A stretch of 64,000 nucleotides of DNA from Agrostemma githago (Eukaryota > Streptophyta > Magnoliopsida > Caryophyllales > Caryophyllaceae). Location: positions 63,195,666 through 63,259,665 of the forward strand of contig OY288251.1 in the NCBI GenBank assembly GCA_958450325.1. Direction: 5' to 3'. The notes beneath the pieces are model-generated. The model was not told the DNA's origin, did not search any database, and worked only from the letters and a program-made list of their open reading frames with translations. The first letter of the stretch is position 1; every line of letters begins with the position of its first letter. Shown piece after piece: positions 32,351-44,072 of this stretch. The position numbers and the translations under genes are program-made.

Positions 32351-33216
32351 TAAATGTGTCGTGTTTTAAATGTTTAATTAAGTTATATTTTATTTAACGT
32401 GTTATTCCATGATTTAGTATTACTTCCAGTGTTATAAAGATGTCTCCTAGTAAGTGTTAGTTGTTTTAATTAGTATTGTTTAGTTAAGTTGTACGGAGTA
32501 CTTTATTTTAATGTCTGTAGTCGATGTTTAGTAGTAATGTATTGTTTAATTATTTTAATAAGATATTTGTTTGTCTTGTTTGGTCGAAAATAGTTTATAC
32601 CGAGTTGGTCGGGTTTCAATTCAAACTTAACGGGTCGTATCGGGTTCGCATCAAACGGGTTACAGGTGAATTAAAAAAATGACTCATCAACCTAAAAATC
32701 AGGTATAAATTTATCTGTCAATTACTACGTATAAATTTATCGGGTCAGAGTATTTTTTCGGGTCGACTCCGATTCAGGTTCCAACAATAGAAAACGTATT
32801 GTTAATAGAAAAATTGTTATAAAATAATTTTATGGTTAATAGAGAAAATAATACATTGAGGGTTAGCAAATAAAATTATGGTTAACAAATAAAATTATGG
32901 TTAATATAGTAAAATAGTTAAAAATTGGTTAATCTAGTTTAAGGAAATGAAATGAATTGGGGGTGTGCAAATGAAATGAATAGAATTGGAGTGTGCAGTG
33001 TGCAAATGGTGCGTGGACTTCATCCACACACTCACTCTCATTGTTTAATTCCAGCGTGACCCACACTCTCTCTCACCATTTTGTATCATCAAAAGCATGG
33101 ACCTTGTCCGTCTGCAAGAACCGTTTCCCATGGACGAACCATGAACTTCACTCAACAATGGCAGCAGTTCGTCCATCATTTACAAACCCCTCCACAAACC
33201 ACCATTGTGGATGCCC
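32351..33216. other. Harbinger right noncoding end with TIR
   Basis: No supported ORF. 32880-33000 has short direct repeats ('aacaaataaaattatggtta', 'atgaaatgaat', 'gtgtgca'). The inverted terminus is at 33202-33216, followed by TTA. Confidence 0.7.
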
Positions 33217-33299
33217 TTAGTATGTGTAGGAGTCATAAAAATGTGTAGTATAGTGACACGGAGAGTATAACGTGGAAGGCTAACGTGGAAGGTCCATTT

Positions 33300-33714
33300 C
33301 CGGTCCAGTCCGTTTCTCGTACAAACGTCTTTCTTTCTTTCTTAAAAGTTGAAATATAAGATTACGGAATTAAAATAATGGAACCGTAAAATTTATTTTT
33401 AAAAAGGAATTTGTGAGACGGTAAATAGTATTATGAGACAAAAGTTATAAGTAATCATTATTTTAAGAATTCGATAAATTATTTTTAAATTTTTACGAGA
33501 CGAGAAAACGTCAAAATGACAGGTCAATTATTAAAAATATTTTCGAGTTTTAAACTTTATTTAACGAAAGAGAAAACTTTTAATAATTCGATAAATAAAT
33601 TCTCATATTTTTATAACGGAATAATTTTTAATTTAACGAAAATAATTTTTCAAACGTCTTGGTTTAAATAATGATTAAAATTTTAACTCTTTTTGAAAAA
33701 TACGGGGTGTTACA
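33300..33714 (-). mobile_element. Possible gypsy LTR fragment beginning TGTAACACCCC
   Basis: On the minus strand from 33714 the sequence reads TGTAACACCCCGTATTTTTC, the start form seen in many plant chromovirus (Tekay/Del-type) LTRs. The other end is not defined and no coding part is present, so the extent is a guess. Confidence 0.4.
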
Positions 33715-33830
33715 GACAAACATGAGTCTAACCCTAATTTTATTTTATTTTACTTTTAAGGGTTTAGTATGATGATTCTATATGATAACCGACTTATTTG
33801 GTGCGGTGATTCATTCACATCCATACTCAA

Positions 33831-34828
33831 TATTTAATAGGGCTATTTAATAGCAATAATACTGACTATTGGGCGTATTCCATAAATAATACAAATTACA
33901 GTTAATCCCAGAATAATACGGAGTATTGAAGTAGTCTTATGAGAATGGTACAGTGGACTGGTTACCTGAGTAACCGGTTCACCTACCTTAAGCGCGTCAT
34001 TTACTTCAGTTTTGACTTTTCATTACTTTGAAATCAACAGTCACCATCACCACTTCATCTCCACTTCTCCCTCTCCCTTTCTCTTCATGCAACCATTACT
34101 GTCCATCACCACACCTTCAACCTTCATTAAACATCTCCAACCCTAATCTTCTAATCTCGTTCGCAATTTCGTAAGTAAATTCGTGCCTATTCTTCAGTTT
34201 TTTTTTCTTCGAATTTTGCGAGTTGAAGTTGGTTTAATCGTTAATCGACACTGACAGATGTTGGGTTGAAGTTCGTTCGCTTTAGAGTATTTCGACGACA
34301 ATGGCAGAGGTAAGTTACTCGCTTTTCTGAATTCAATTCATATTTCTAGGGTTTATGTTATTTTTGAGTTTTTGATCATTTTACCACCTAATTCAATCTT
34401 AATCAAGCAAATTGTTAGGTAAAATTAGTGTTTTTCATTCACTTACCTGACATAAAACTTCATTCGACAACTTTGAACCCCAAGAATTTGAAGAGCTTGC
34501 ATTTGATGGAGAGCCCATTATTAGATTTAATGGAAATGAAACTTTTTTAATTTTCTTGCAAAGTTGTCATTAAAGATCTAGAATTAAGTAGGGGAGAGAT
34601 GGAGAAAGAGAGTAAAGAAGAAGGAGGGTGGGTGTGGATTTAATGTAATGGAGTTGCCGGTTGCTTTTCAACAAAATTACCTACTGTTGTAGGTAACAAA
34701 GTCCACTGTACCATTCTCACAACACTACTCCAATACTCCGTATTATTCTGAGATTAACTGTAATTTGTATTATTTATGGAATACGCCCAATAGTCAGTAT
34801 TATTGCTATTAAATAACCCTATTTAATA
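33831..34828. mobile_element. Pack-MULE with 9-bp target duplication
   Basis: Element 33840-34819, flanked by TATTTAATA (33831-33839 and 34820-34828). The ends are long inverted repeats of about 125 bp: 'gggctatttaatagcaata' at the left pairs with 'tattgctattaaataaccc' at the right, and the match continues through 'gagaatggtacagtggact'. Long TIRs plus a 9-bp duplication mark a Mutator-like element. There is no transposase; the interior looks like captured gene sequence. Confidence 0.9.
34040..34309 (+). pseudogene. Captured host 5' exons inside the Pack-MULE
   Basis: A C/T-rich leader-like stretch (34040-34170) ends at a donor GTAAGTAAATTC; a T-rich intron (34171-34257) ends CTGACAG; the next exon (34258-34309) has a three-codon upstream ORF (ATG at 34258), then ATG GCA GAG followed by another donor GTAAGTTAC at 34310. 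This is the structure of a plant gene's 5' UTR, 5' UTR intron and first coding bases. The parent gene cannot be identified from three codons. Confidence 0.6.
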
Positions 34829-36600
34829 TTAGAGTAATATGAGTTATTACTTGCATCATTTGCTATCAAATGTACTAGTTTTAATCCCGCACAAATTGCG
34901 TGGTTGTTCATTCAAAGATTATATAAATTCTTATGTGAGATGATTATTGTGAAATCGTCTCAGGCGAGATTTTTTTTAAAAAAAAATTGTGCTACTCTTC
35001 AAAGTAAAAAATGTCTACATGTATTATTATTATTTTTCTCAAGAATTTCGAGGAAATGTGAAATGGATTTTTTTCCTTTGAACTTAAAATTCATTTTAAT
35101 ACTCTTATATTTAAACACATTACTCATATAGAAAAATAGTAATCGATTAATAGTTGATATTTCAAGTAATTTATAAAGTTAGTCCAACAATAGTTTTTCC
35201 AATTATTTTTTTGGTGGTTATCTATCTTCTTAAAGATTTGGCTCCTCAAATTAGATTAACTAAAACCCGTGAATTTCATGGGTATGTTCTGATACGTGGT
35301 TATAATGTAGAAATTATGACAAAATATATAATTTGAATCATATAATGCATTTACAATTCATATCATAATTTTAATGTAATTAAATAAGCTCCTCGACATA
35401 AACTCCTTGTATTCCTCCGCACATTTCCGCTCACATACAAAAGAGAGAGAGAATTCAATCAGCTACCATTGTTAACGGATTAAATTAGTCAAATTCACCA
35501 AATTAAGGAGGGGGTGGAAGATTAAGCGGTAGAGTGATTACTAATTGAGGCCGAGGTTAAGGTGATTTCCCATGCTTTTATAAATATTAGTGAAATAGTG
35601 AAAACAATATTTATAACTAAAAAATCACACAACAATTTAATAAACCTTTGAATCACAATTTCTAATTGAAATATTGAATCAATTCAATATTTTAGGGTGT
35701 CTCGAAGAATAACTGCACAAAGATTCATCAAACATATAAATTAGTTAGAAAAATATAATATCATTTATTTCTACCATTTATCCATATAATCATAATCATA
35801 TACAGTAATATTTATCAATTATAGCAAAATCAGTTAGAAAAAATTAGGGTTACTTTTTTTTTGAGTTTTAGACAGAGGGACATACGGTGGCAGGAGATCA
35901 GGGACGATGGTCGGGGGCCTACGGACGACAATCCTGCGAACAAAAGAAAAATCAATATCAGATCAAAGCTTAATCAATCAATAATCGACATTACTTCGAG
36001 AACCCAGCTTAATCAATCAAAAATCAATATGCAGGGACATCATCATCATCATCTAAAACAAAGAAGAAAGGGAGAGAGCATAATAAGGAGACAATCATAC
36101 ACTCAATAAAGGGAAATTAATTTTTTTTGTTATTTGAAAGGATTTGTAAAATTTGATAGAAGATAAATAAGTCCCTCTTTAAAAAAATGATTAATTCTTG
36201 TAAACTAAGATGGATTTTTTTTTTTGTGTTTAAAAGTCAATGAGTTTCAAACTGCTTGACAGTTTCTTAAGAAAAAACTGCTCATGAGTTTTAAACTGCT
36301 GGACGGTTTCTTTTTTTAAAAAAAAACTGCTCATCAGTTATAATTTAGGGTAACATCGTGCTAAATACTCAACACGTAGTACTTGCCACGTCAGCGACAA
36401 ATTAGCGCCACGTGAGACGATGACGTGGGTGAATGTGGTGCTAGTATTTTCTTCGGCTTTAATATATAAAAGATTATACCCAAATGATATGAGGTGAGAT
36501 TGTGTATTGTGATGCAAGTAGAATACGGAGTATATGCACAGAATGCACGATCCTATATGCACTTGGTGTATGCAATGCATTTATGCAAGTCGGCAAGATT
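34829..36600. other. AT-rich DNA, no recognisable gene
   Basis: Only short ORFs (up to 82 codons). 'gggcctacggacgacaat' near 35910 begins a short frame with no recognisable domain. A roughly 65-bp direct repeat ('actgcttgacagtttctt' and 'actgctggacggtttctt') lies at 36250-36340. Confidence 0.5.
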
Positions 36601-36899
36601 AATTTAGTTTTGATTTTAATTGGTTTATTTATACCTAACTTGGTGTAAGTTAAGGATTTTTTTGGTTTGTTTTAGTTTATATTTAATTTCGTATTAGTAC
36701 CATTTTATGGTCATAATTACTACGTATCTTTCTTTTATGGCTAATTATGTCGAATTCACTTTCGACCAGAATTATTGATAATAATAATCTTGATAGATTA
36801 TCAAGAGGAAAATATGACATGAGGTCAAAGTTATAATTTTTCTTCTTTTAATAGAAGATGTATGATAAATCGGTTTTATAGACTGTGTCATTCTATCCT

Positions 36900-39800
36900 T
36901 CAACATTTTCATAAAAGGTGTTATTATTTAAATCAGCCAGGTAGACAGAACATATATCTATGGATCAATTTCAATTTTAAAATCCATATGATGAAGGCCT
37001 ATATTATATTCGAACTGAAGTTCTAAAACTATTTATGAGCAGTGAAAATAATGTTATCCTGTATGGTGACAAATATTTTGGACAGAAGTTTCATAAAAGA
37101 TTGTATACCTGAAGTATACACGATTATTTTGGGTGATAAATATGCTAATACAGTTGTCCCAGAAATATGATATCACGGAAATAAAGTAGACTCAAAGACA
37201 TTGTATCGTGAAAAATATACTCCATGTGAGTACGTACATGAAATTGTACCGAGATAAGTATCACTTTAAAGTTGAAGTTGATAAAATTTATACTCCGTGT
37301 GAGTAAAGTACATGAAATTGTACCATTTTCATATCAATTTCAAATTGAAATAGAAATTATGTGGGGAGAAAGTACATGACATTGTACTGCATTTAATACC
37401 ACCTATTATTGTCCTGAAGACAAGATATCGTAAAGAGAGGTCATGAGAAATCCTTTGGATTAATTCCATGCATGTTCATCCAAAGTTGAACAAAATAATA
37501 AAGAATCTCTTTCAATTGATTGAGTTCATTCCATGAAATGAATGTGACATCTGATAAGACCGTGCCCGAAGAGCAGGTCGAGATCATGATATAGTGTTAA
37601 GTCTGATATTGCGGCTTTAACTGAGCCAAATTCGTTAATTGATGAAAGTAAATATCTCACGAAGATTCATGTGACCCTCGTATACGCGAAGTTCGATATG
37701 AGAGGAAGAAACATTATATACGAGGTGAAATTTTGACACGCATACTATGACCTGAAGTTCATAGTGCTAATATAAACTGAACCTATGACGAGAAATTCAT
37801 AGTGTTGATCAATATTGAAACCGTAACGTAAAGTTCACGGCGTCTTACAAATTTTCGCTTTGCGTGTAGCGAGTATTATTTTGAGTATCAAAATTAAGAA
37901 TAAACTTGATGTTTGTTCACGGATCGATGTTTGCAAAGTATGAGATGCTCTTAAAAATTGATATTTGTGTCAAAAATAATGAAAATCATTTCCTGAAGCG
38001 AATGGTGTATCATATTCTGACGATGGAATACTCCTATATTTTATTTTTCATACAAATTATGTAGTCGTAAAGACACATTAATTGAAAAAGTCTTAAAGAA
38101 TTTATGCGTGATGTATTGTATCCGCATGTCGTGGTTAAGTAAAGTAATGCGATATTAAAATCGTGAGTCTCGTACCAAGCAATTGATTAATAGTCATTTT
38201 TCCTGACAATGGATATGACACTTGTAAAAAATTCGATTAACGACCATTATTTCGTGAAACGAATAAGGCATCAGATAAATTATTGATTAAGTGATGAAAA
38301 TTATGTCATCAACACTGACTAAGTGCAAGAAGGTGAGTATTGTCATGATGTGTTTATTTAAAAACATTGATAAAGATCATAATATCTTGCGAAGACAATG
38401 TGATAATCTGACCATGTATTTTTATGGTCAAATAAATGATCAATTGATTAATGATCAATTTACAGTCATTATAATTATCATATGAAATTGAATTACTCGA
38501 AGAGTACTATAGTCATATTCTGGGAAGGAATATTGACGGGTCTTGCATATTAGACACCAGTTGTGTCATGTCACATCTATCATTTGCTATGGCCATATGA
38601 GAAAAATTATTGTGCACATATGATAGAATGTAGCTAAACAGAATGAGAATCGATTAACTGGTAAAGTTGACACGAAAATATTAAAGATGTGACAAATTGA
38701 GGCCATCCGGGTTCTTCTTACACCCGTTTCGATAAACTTGACGTTTATCTTGAAAGAATTTAATGGCGTGCTGATCAAACTCTCTCGTGTACCATTAAAA
38801 TTATATTTACGGTAAGATTATACACTGAGATTTTGAGTATGTAAAATATCAGATTTCTAAATACTACTCATAGTTGGATAATGGAGATGAGCGTCCATAT
38901 CCGGTTGACCTTTAAGGCTTTAACTAATTACGTGACCTGTAGTCACACAGAATTTTACGAGTAGTCCATATAATCAAAGTTCAAAATTTGATTATTATGT
39001 GAACACGATGATGACCTCCTGAATGGGCAATTTTAATTCAGCACGTGAAAAACCAACTGCGTTAAGTTGAGCTCCCAAATATATTATTTTACAGAAGAGA
39101 ATAAGTTGATAAAGTCTATGAAATATGAGATGAATTCTAAGGTGAATATTGCCCTTTAAATCTATCAGTTAATGATAGTTTTTACCACCTTAGGAGGAGA
39201 TTGATAAGGATAAGTTGGTAAAAACAAACAAGTAATGTTGATTCCAACTGAACCAAAAAAAGTTCAGAGACTTGTTTTGAATATGAAATACATCAATTAG
39301 ACGTTCATGAAATATGAATATGATTCGATCATTGTGTTATGATGATGTATATGATGATATATCAGCTTGATTACTTATCTTATTAAATATGTTATACATT
39401 GAAGTTTATGATTTCACTATAGACAGATTCACCCTCCTTGTGGTGTAGCGAACTATAGATCAGTCATGGATAATAAATGTAATGAACATTGAGATTCTTG
39501 CCAAATTGAATGTCCCAAAGTGACATAAATGTATGATGATAATAGATGGCCTATATAAAAATATTGGTACCACATATATTCAGATTCAGATATCAATAAT
39601 CAGTACTAATGATAAGAGATTATATCGATATATTAATTCGTGGAACCGAATAATAGTTGCGCGCATTCGACCCTAATAGGGATCTTATATAAAAATCCAT
39701 TTTGATTGTTGACGTACAATCTATGGTTAAGATTGAGCTCATGGACTTAAAGTCCACATATTGACATAAAGTTAATCTAATTATGAATATTGGTGGATAT

Positions 39801-40920
39801 ACTGTACAATTTGCATTTGAGTCTCATATGCATGTAATATAGTTATTTTATTGTTGCATACTAGTTAAGATTACATCATAGCATTAGTTTAGAATATATA
39901 CACTATAGGGCATTGTTCGTATTACATGTTGCACGAGATTATTATTGTTATATATATTGCAGGATATATGTATAAAAGAAGATCATACTCCTAGATTGAT
40001 AAGTACTCTGGGAAGGAGCTTGTATTATAAATAATCATCACATGACGGTGGTTGATCAAATTGAGTTCCTAAAGGACTCGTGATTAAGTATAAGAACCTC
40101 TACACAATGATTGTGTTTAAGAAAAGCATTGAACATGAGAATTAATGTGAATGCACAATATTATTGTCTAAACTTGAAGTTTGAGCGTATGAAAAATCAT
40201 ACATGAATAAATTTCTTGTCCTGTGAAAATACTTTATGGTCCAGAAGCGCCATAATAGTTGGAAAATAAGGTAGTGGAATGCTACAATGAGTATGTCAAT
40301 CCGTACAATGGCAAGAAATCAATTATTATTTAAGATAAATCAGATTGATTGATTCTTCTGAAGATCGATAATCAGTTGAGAAATAATGTTAGCTACACTC
40401 TTTTTTCCCTTCGACTAGGTTTTTGTCTCAATGGGTTTTTCCTATCAAGGTTTTTAACGAGGTAGCGCTATAGACGTGTTAATATGCTATAGTTATGGTC
40501 ATCATAATTTTGATGACGAGATACATATTTGGTTATACATCAAAGAGTCATGAATGACTATGTCCAGATTGCGAGCTCTGAAAAAATATGATACTGAACT
40601 TATCAAAGATTCCTATTGATTGAAGATACCAAGTTTGTCGGTTGCGACATATCCATTTCAATGCCGTTAAGCTCCATGAAGACATGAATCATTTTAGTAA
40701 ATATCAAGTTATGTAATCATCAGGGGGTGTAAGCACGCGCTGTACTATTTTTCCTAAGCCATGGTTTTATCCCACAGGGTTTTCTATGGAAAGATTTTAA
40801 CGAGGCAGCCTGTTATGCGTTTATGAAGATTGATGTACTTTTTTTTCCTTCACTAGTGTTTTTTTCCACCAGGTTTTCTAGTTAAGGTTTTAACGAGACA
40901 TGTTTTAGTGCTGTACATCC
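36900..40920 (+). mobile_element. Decayed Ty1/copia internal region
   Basis: No ORF above 64 codons survives. The plus-strand orientation follows from the polypurine tract and 3' LTR at its right end, and from three copies of the copia-type pre-LTR motif 'ttttaacgagg' with 'gggtttt(t)cct'. The left boundary and a 5' LTR are not seen. Repeated 'catgaaattgtacc' words lie near 37245, 37310 and 37375. Confidence 0.55.
40401..40900 (+). repeat. Three copies of a copia 3' noncoding motif
   Basis: The pattern 'tttttccctt...aggtttttgtc...gggtttt...aaggtttttaacgagg' occurs at about 40401-40473, 40747-40808 and 40838-40900. From memory, such 'tttttaacgaggca' repeats lie upstream of the 3' LTR in several plant copia lineages. 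Confidence 0.7.
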
Positions 40921-41106
40921 AAGGGGGAGTGTTATGGAATAATATGTGGATGTCCATCGGGCCTTATAGCCCATTATGATGTAACCCTAAGATGTAGCAT
41001 GTACTATATATATACCCTTTCATGGGAGGAATAAACTACCTCTTTCATTCTTCTCCTTCTATTGTGTCTCTAGTATCTCTCTATTTCTATTCTCTCTTTC
41101 TTTCAC
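40921..41106 (+). repeat. Copia polypurine tract and short 3' LTR
   Basis: 'aagggggag' (40921-40929) precedes 'tgttatggaataatatgtgg' (from 40930), and a TATA box 'ctatatatataccc' lies near 41007. The LTR probably ends 'tttcacaaca' at about 41106, so about 177 bp. The right end is uncertain because no second LTR is present for comparison. Confidence 0.65.
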
Positions 41107-41441
41107 AACACAAACCAACTTTCATTTTTCATCTCTCCTATTTCTTTACGGAATTACTTTTTCCTAATAAGCGTTTACTCAATTCCAACGAATTTTCCTA
41201 AAATTTTCCTAGCTTACCCTCTCTATAAAATTTTAGCTTAGGTTGTTGAGATTAAATCAAGTTTCTCACCGTTTAATTAATTTACATAATCAACCAACGA
41301 TTCCGAATTCGATCATGAATTTTAATTCGATTATCGATTACGTAATACAAATTACTTATTTACGGAATACTTAATTTTTTTACTATATTATTATTATGAT
41401 TAATTATTTAGGCTTAAATATTTAATTAGGGTTTATTTACA

Positions 41442-41941
41442 GGGTTATTTCATGAGAATAATACAAACTATGTGTGTGCTTCTTAAAATAATCCAAACTA
41501 TACGTAATCTCATTTTAATATGAACTACGCATTCATAAATCTCGGTTTGTTATGTTGAAATTATGACTTGGTATTACCGGTCATAGTTACTTGTTGTAAC
41601 TTTCTAGGATTTTATTTGGTCCATTGCAGTTATTGTGAAAGCCAAAATTACAATAATTTTTTTTTTCATAGCTTCTATAATTTTAATTGAAAAAGAAATG
41701 AAAGATGAATTTTTGGAAAATTTCATTTTTTTTTATCAATGGTCGAAAATGAACACGAAATGTAAATCAGGAGAAGAAGCGTTAGAGAAAGAGTTGAAAA
41801 AGGGAGGTTCAACAGGTAGTCGGTGACCCATAACAAAGCGAGGTTAATGAAGGCGTAGTTCGTATTAAAATGAGATTACGTATAGTTTGTATTAATTTAA
41901 GATGCACACGCATAGTTGGTATTATTCCCATGAAATAACCC
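41442..41941. mobile_element. Long-TIR MITE (MULE-like), copy A
   Basis: 500 bp. The left end 'gggttatttcatgagaataa' is the inverted counterpart of the right end '...ttattcccatgaaataaccc', and the inverted match runs about 90-100 bp. Flanks TTATTTACA and TTATTTATA (8 of 9 identical). A 63-codon ORF in the middle is shared with copy B only in part and is not convincing. Confidence 0.88.
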
Positions 41942-41950
41942 TTATTTATA

Positions 41951-42835
41951 AATTCGAAAAATATTTCATAATGATAAAATAAAACAAAACAAAATTTACT
42001 TAGGAAAAAAATATCTTAAAAAAAAGAAATTTAAAAAAAAAAATTAAAAAATTAAAAAAGAAAAAGAAAAAAAAAACAACCTACGCCTACTGCCTCCATT
42101 CCCCAACCTTCACCCATCCTACCAACCCCCTCACCACCGACACCACCGTCAGCCCAGATCGTCCCACCACCCACTCGACCGTCACCCACCCCACTCACCA
42201 CCGTCACCCACTCATCTGACCCTCACCCACCCATCGTCCAGACCAACACCGACCCCACCCACCCGACCCCCACCACCCAGCCTCTACCAACCCCATCCAT
42301 TCCTCCCACCGATTCGGACAATTTCGATACTTGTGGTGGTTCATGGTGTGTTTATGGGTGGATGGAGTTGGGGATTTCTAGAGAGAGAAAGCATAGAAAT
42401 AAATTTTTGATGGGATGAAATGACAAGGACAAAACGGTAAAATGTCATTGCGATTGAGTAAAAACTCATTAGGAAAAAGCACAACCCTTTTTTTATACCC
42501 CACACCATCTTCCTCAATACTAAATTATCAATCAATCTATATCAATATATATTAATAAAGCAGGAACTTTTCGAGCAATATGATTGGTTCAAGTTTTTTA
42601 ATATATTTTTAAGTTAAATAAAGAATATGAAAATATGTTTTTTTTAAAAAAAAAATTTAAAAAAAAAATATATAAATTTGTATAAGAAAAAAACAGTCCT
42701 ACTCCATTTAAGACTCAAAAAATTATCACTATATAAACCGACGATTATAACCTCATAAAGCAACAAAAATTGGACAACGATAGCGTGAAACGCTTAGTCA
42801 ATTCTGTTTGATAATTGTTTTAATATTTATTTATT
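41951..42835. other. AT-rich DNA and a C-rich (CCACC-rich) block
   Basis: 42080-42310 is strongly C-rich on the plus strand ('ccacccactcgaccgtcacc'), with flanking 'gattgagtaaaaactcatta' near 42453. It is the inverted, diverged relative of the G-rich foldback element at 48935-49677. The remainder is A-rich low-complexity DNA. Confidence 0.6.
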
Positions 42836-43338
42836 GGGTTATTTCATAGGAATAATACCAACTATGCGTGTGCTTCTTAAAATAATTCAAACTATATGTA
42901 ATCTCATTTTAATATGAACTACGTATTCATTAATCCCACTTTGCTATGTATGAAATTATGACTTGATATTACCGGTCATAGTGACTTGTTGTATCTAGAG
43001 TTTTATTAAGTCTGTTGCAGTCATCGTGAAAGTCAAAATTACAATAAAAAATATTTTTTTTCATAACTTCTATAAGACTAATTGAAAAAAAATGAAAGAT
43101 GAATTTTTGGGGTTTTTTTTTATTTTTTTTTATCAATGGTCAAAAATGAACACGAAATCTGAATCAGAAGAAGAAGAGTTAGAGGAAGAGTTAAATAAGG
43201 GAGGTTCAACAGGTAGCCGGTCACCCATAGCAAAGCGAGGTTAATGAATTCGTAGTTCATATTAAAATGAGATTACGTATAGTTTGGATTAAGTTAAGAA
43301 GCACACGCATAGTTGAGATTATTTCCATGAAATAACCC
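42836..43338. mobile_element. Long-TIR MITE (MULE-like), copy B
   Basis: 503 bp, the same family and orientation as 41442-41941, with exact 9-bp duplications TTATTTATT (42827-42835 and 43339-43347). The ends are GGGTTATTTCAT and ATGAAATAACCC. Confidence 0.92.
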
Positions 43339-43347
43339 TTATTTATT

Positions 43348-43525
43348 TACCTAAAAAAATACTCCTATATAATTAAAATTTTTGAATTTTTTAGATAATT
43401 ATTATAGTTTTAATATATTTTTTAAATTTAAATAAAGAATATATAGAAATTTGTGTACGGAAAAAATAGCCATACGTGAGTATTATGATGAGATGATGAA
43501 ATGAATATATTCTTTATATCTTTAT

Positions 43526-43561
<36 letters not shown>

Positions 43562-43746
43562 GTAGAAACATTTGGAGCCTCTATTCATCAACGTAGGCAG
43601 ATGACATGGATCCGACGTAACCATAACCTTACTAGAAAGTGCTTATCTAATTCTCATTTTGCTAGAAAAAGTAGAAACTGCTTATGCGGTTAATTGTTTT
43701 TTTTTTGTTTATAGAACAGCTTATGCGGTTATGCACTTGTGCCCAC
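43348..43746. other. AT-rich DNA with a (TA)n tract
   Basis: No gene seen. An uninterrupted 'tatata' microsatellite lies at about 43531-43557. Confidence 0.6.
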
Positions 43747-43749
43747 TAA

Positions 43750-44069
43750 GAGCAACCACAATGGGTGGCTCTTAACATTGGGGTTGTTGAACAAACTTTA
43801 TATGAAAAAGTTTGTCCATTGCATAAAAAAATTTGTCTTAATTTGACAAACTTGCATTGGTTTGATTTTAAGAACCAAGTTTGTCCTCAAAACAAGGTAA
43901 GGAGACCAATCAAATAATTTTTCTTAATTTAATTTAATGGAGAAAAATTATTTTAGAACTTTATTTAAAGTTCTTCCAATGAAACATAAAGTTTTTACAA
44001 TTAAAATATGGTGTAAAATGAGGTGACCACAGGAAGAAGTGTATATGAGTTCTTCCATTGTGTTTGCTC
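43750..44069. mobile_element. Tourist-like MITE of the Harbinger family in this window
   Basis: 320 bp, left terminus GAGCAACCACAATGG, right terminus CCATTGTGTTTGCTC (14 of 15 inverted match), flanked by TAA on both sides (43747-43749, 44070-44072). The left terminus is identical in all 15 bases to that of the Harbinger element at 2962. Confidence 0.92.
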
Positions 44070-44072
44070 TAA

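Larger units (their letters stand above)
2962..33216 (-). mobile_element. PIF/Harbinger transposon, interrupted by a CACTA-Gypsy-LINE nest
   Basis: The left terminus GAGCAACCACAATGG (2962-2976) is the inverted match, 13 of 15 bases, of the right terminus CCATTGTGGATGCCC (33202-33216). Both ends are flanked by TTA (2959-2961, 33217-33219), the target duplication typical of PIF/Harbinger. Its own DNA is 2962-5637 plus 30092-33216, about 5.8 kb. It encodes a DDE transposase and a Myb/SANT-like protein on the minus strand, the usual two-gene set, plus a divergent third ORF on the plus strand. The Myb-like gene is split by the CACTA insertion: its last coding part is at 5300-5637 and the rest at 30092-30955. 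Stops and frameshifts show that this copy is dead. Confidence 0.93.
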
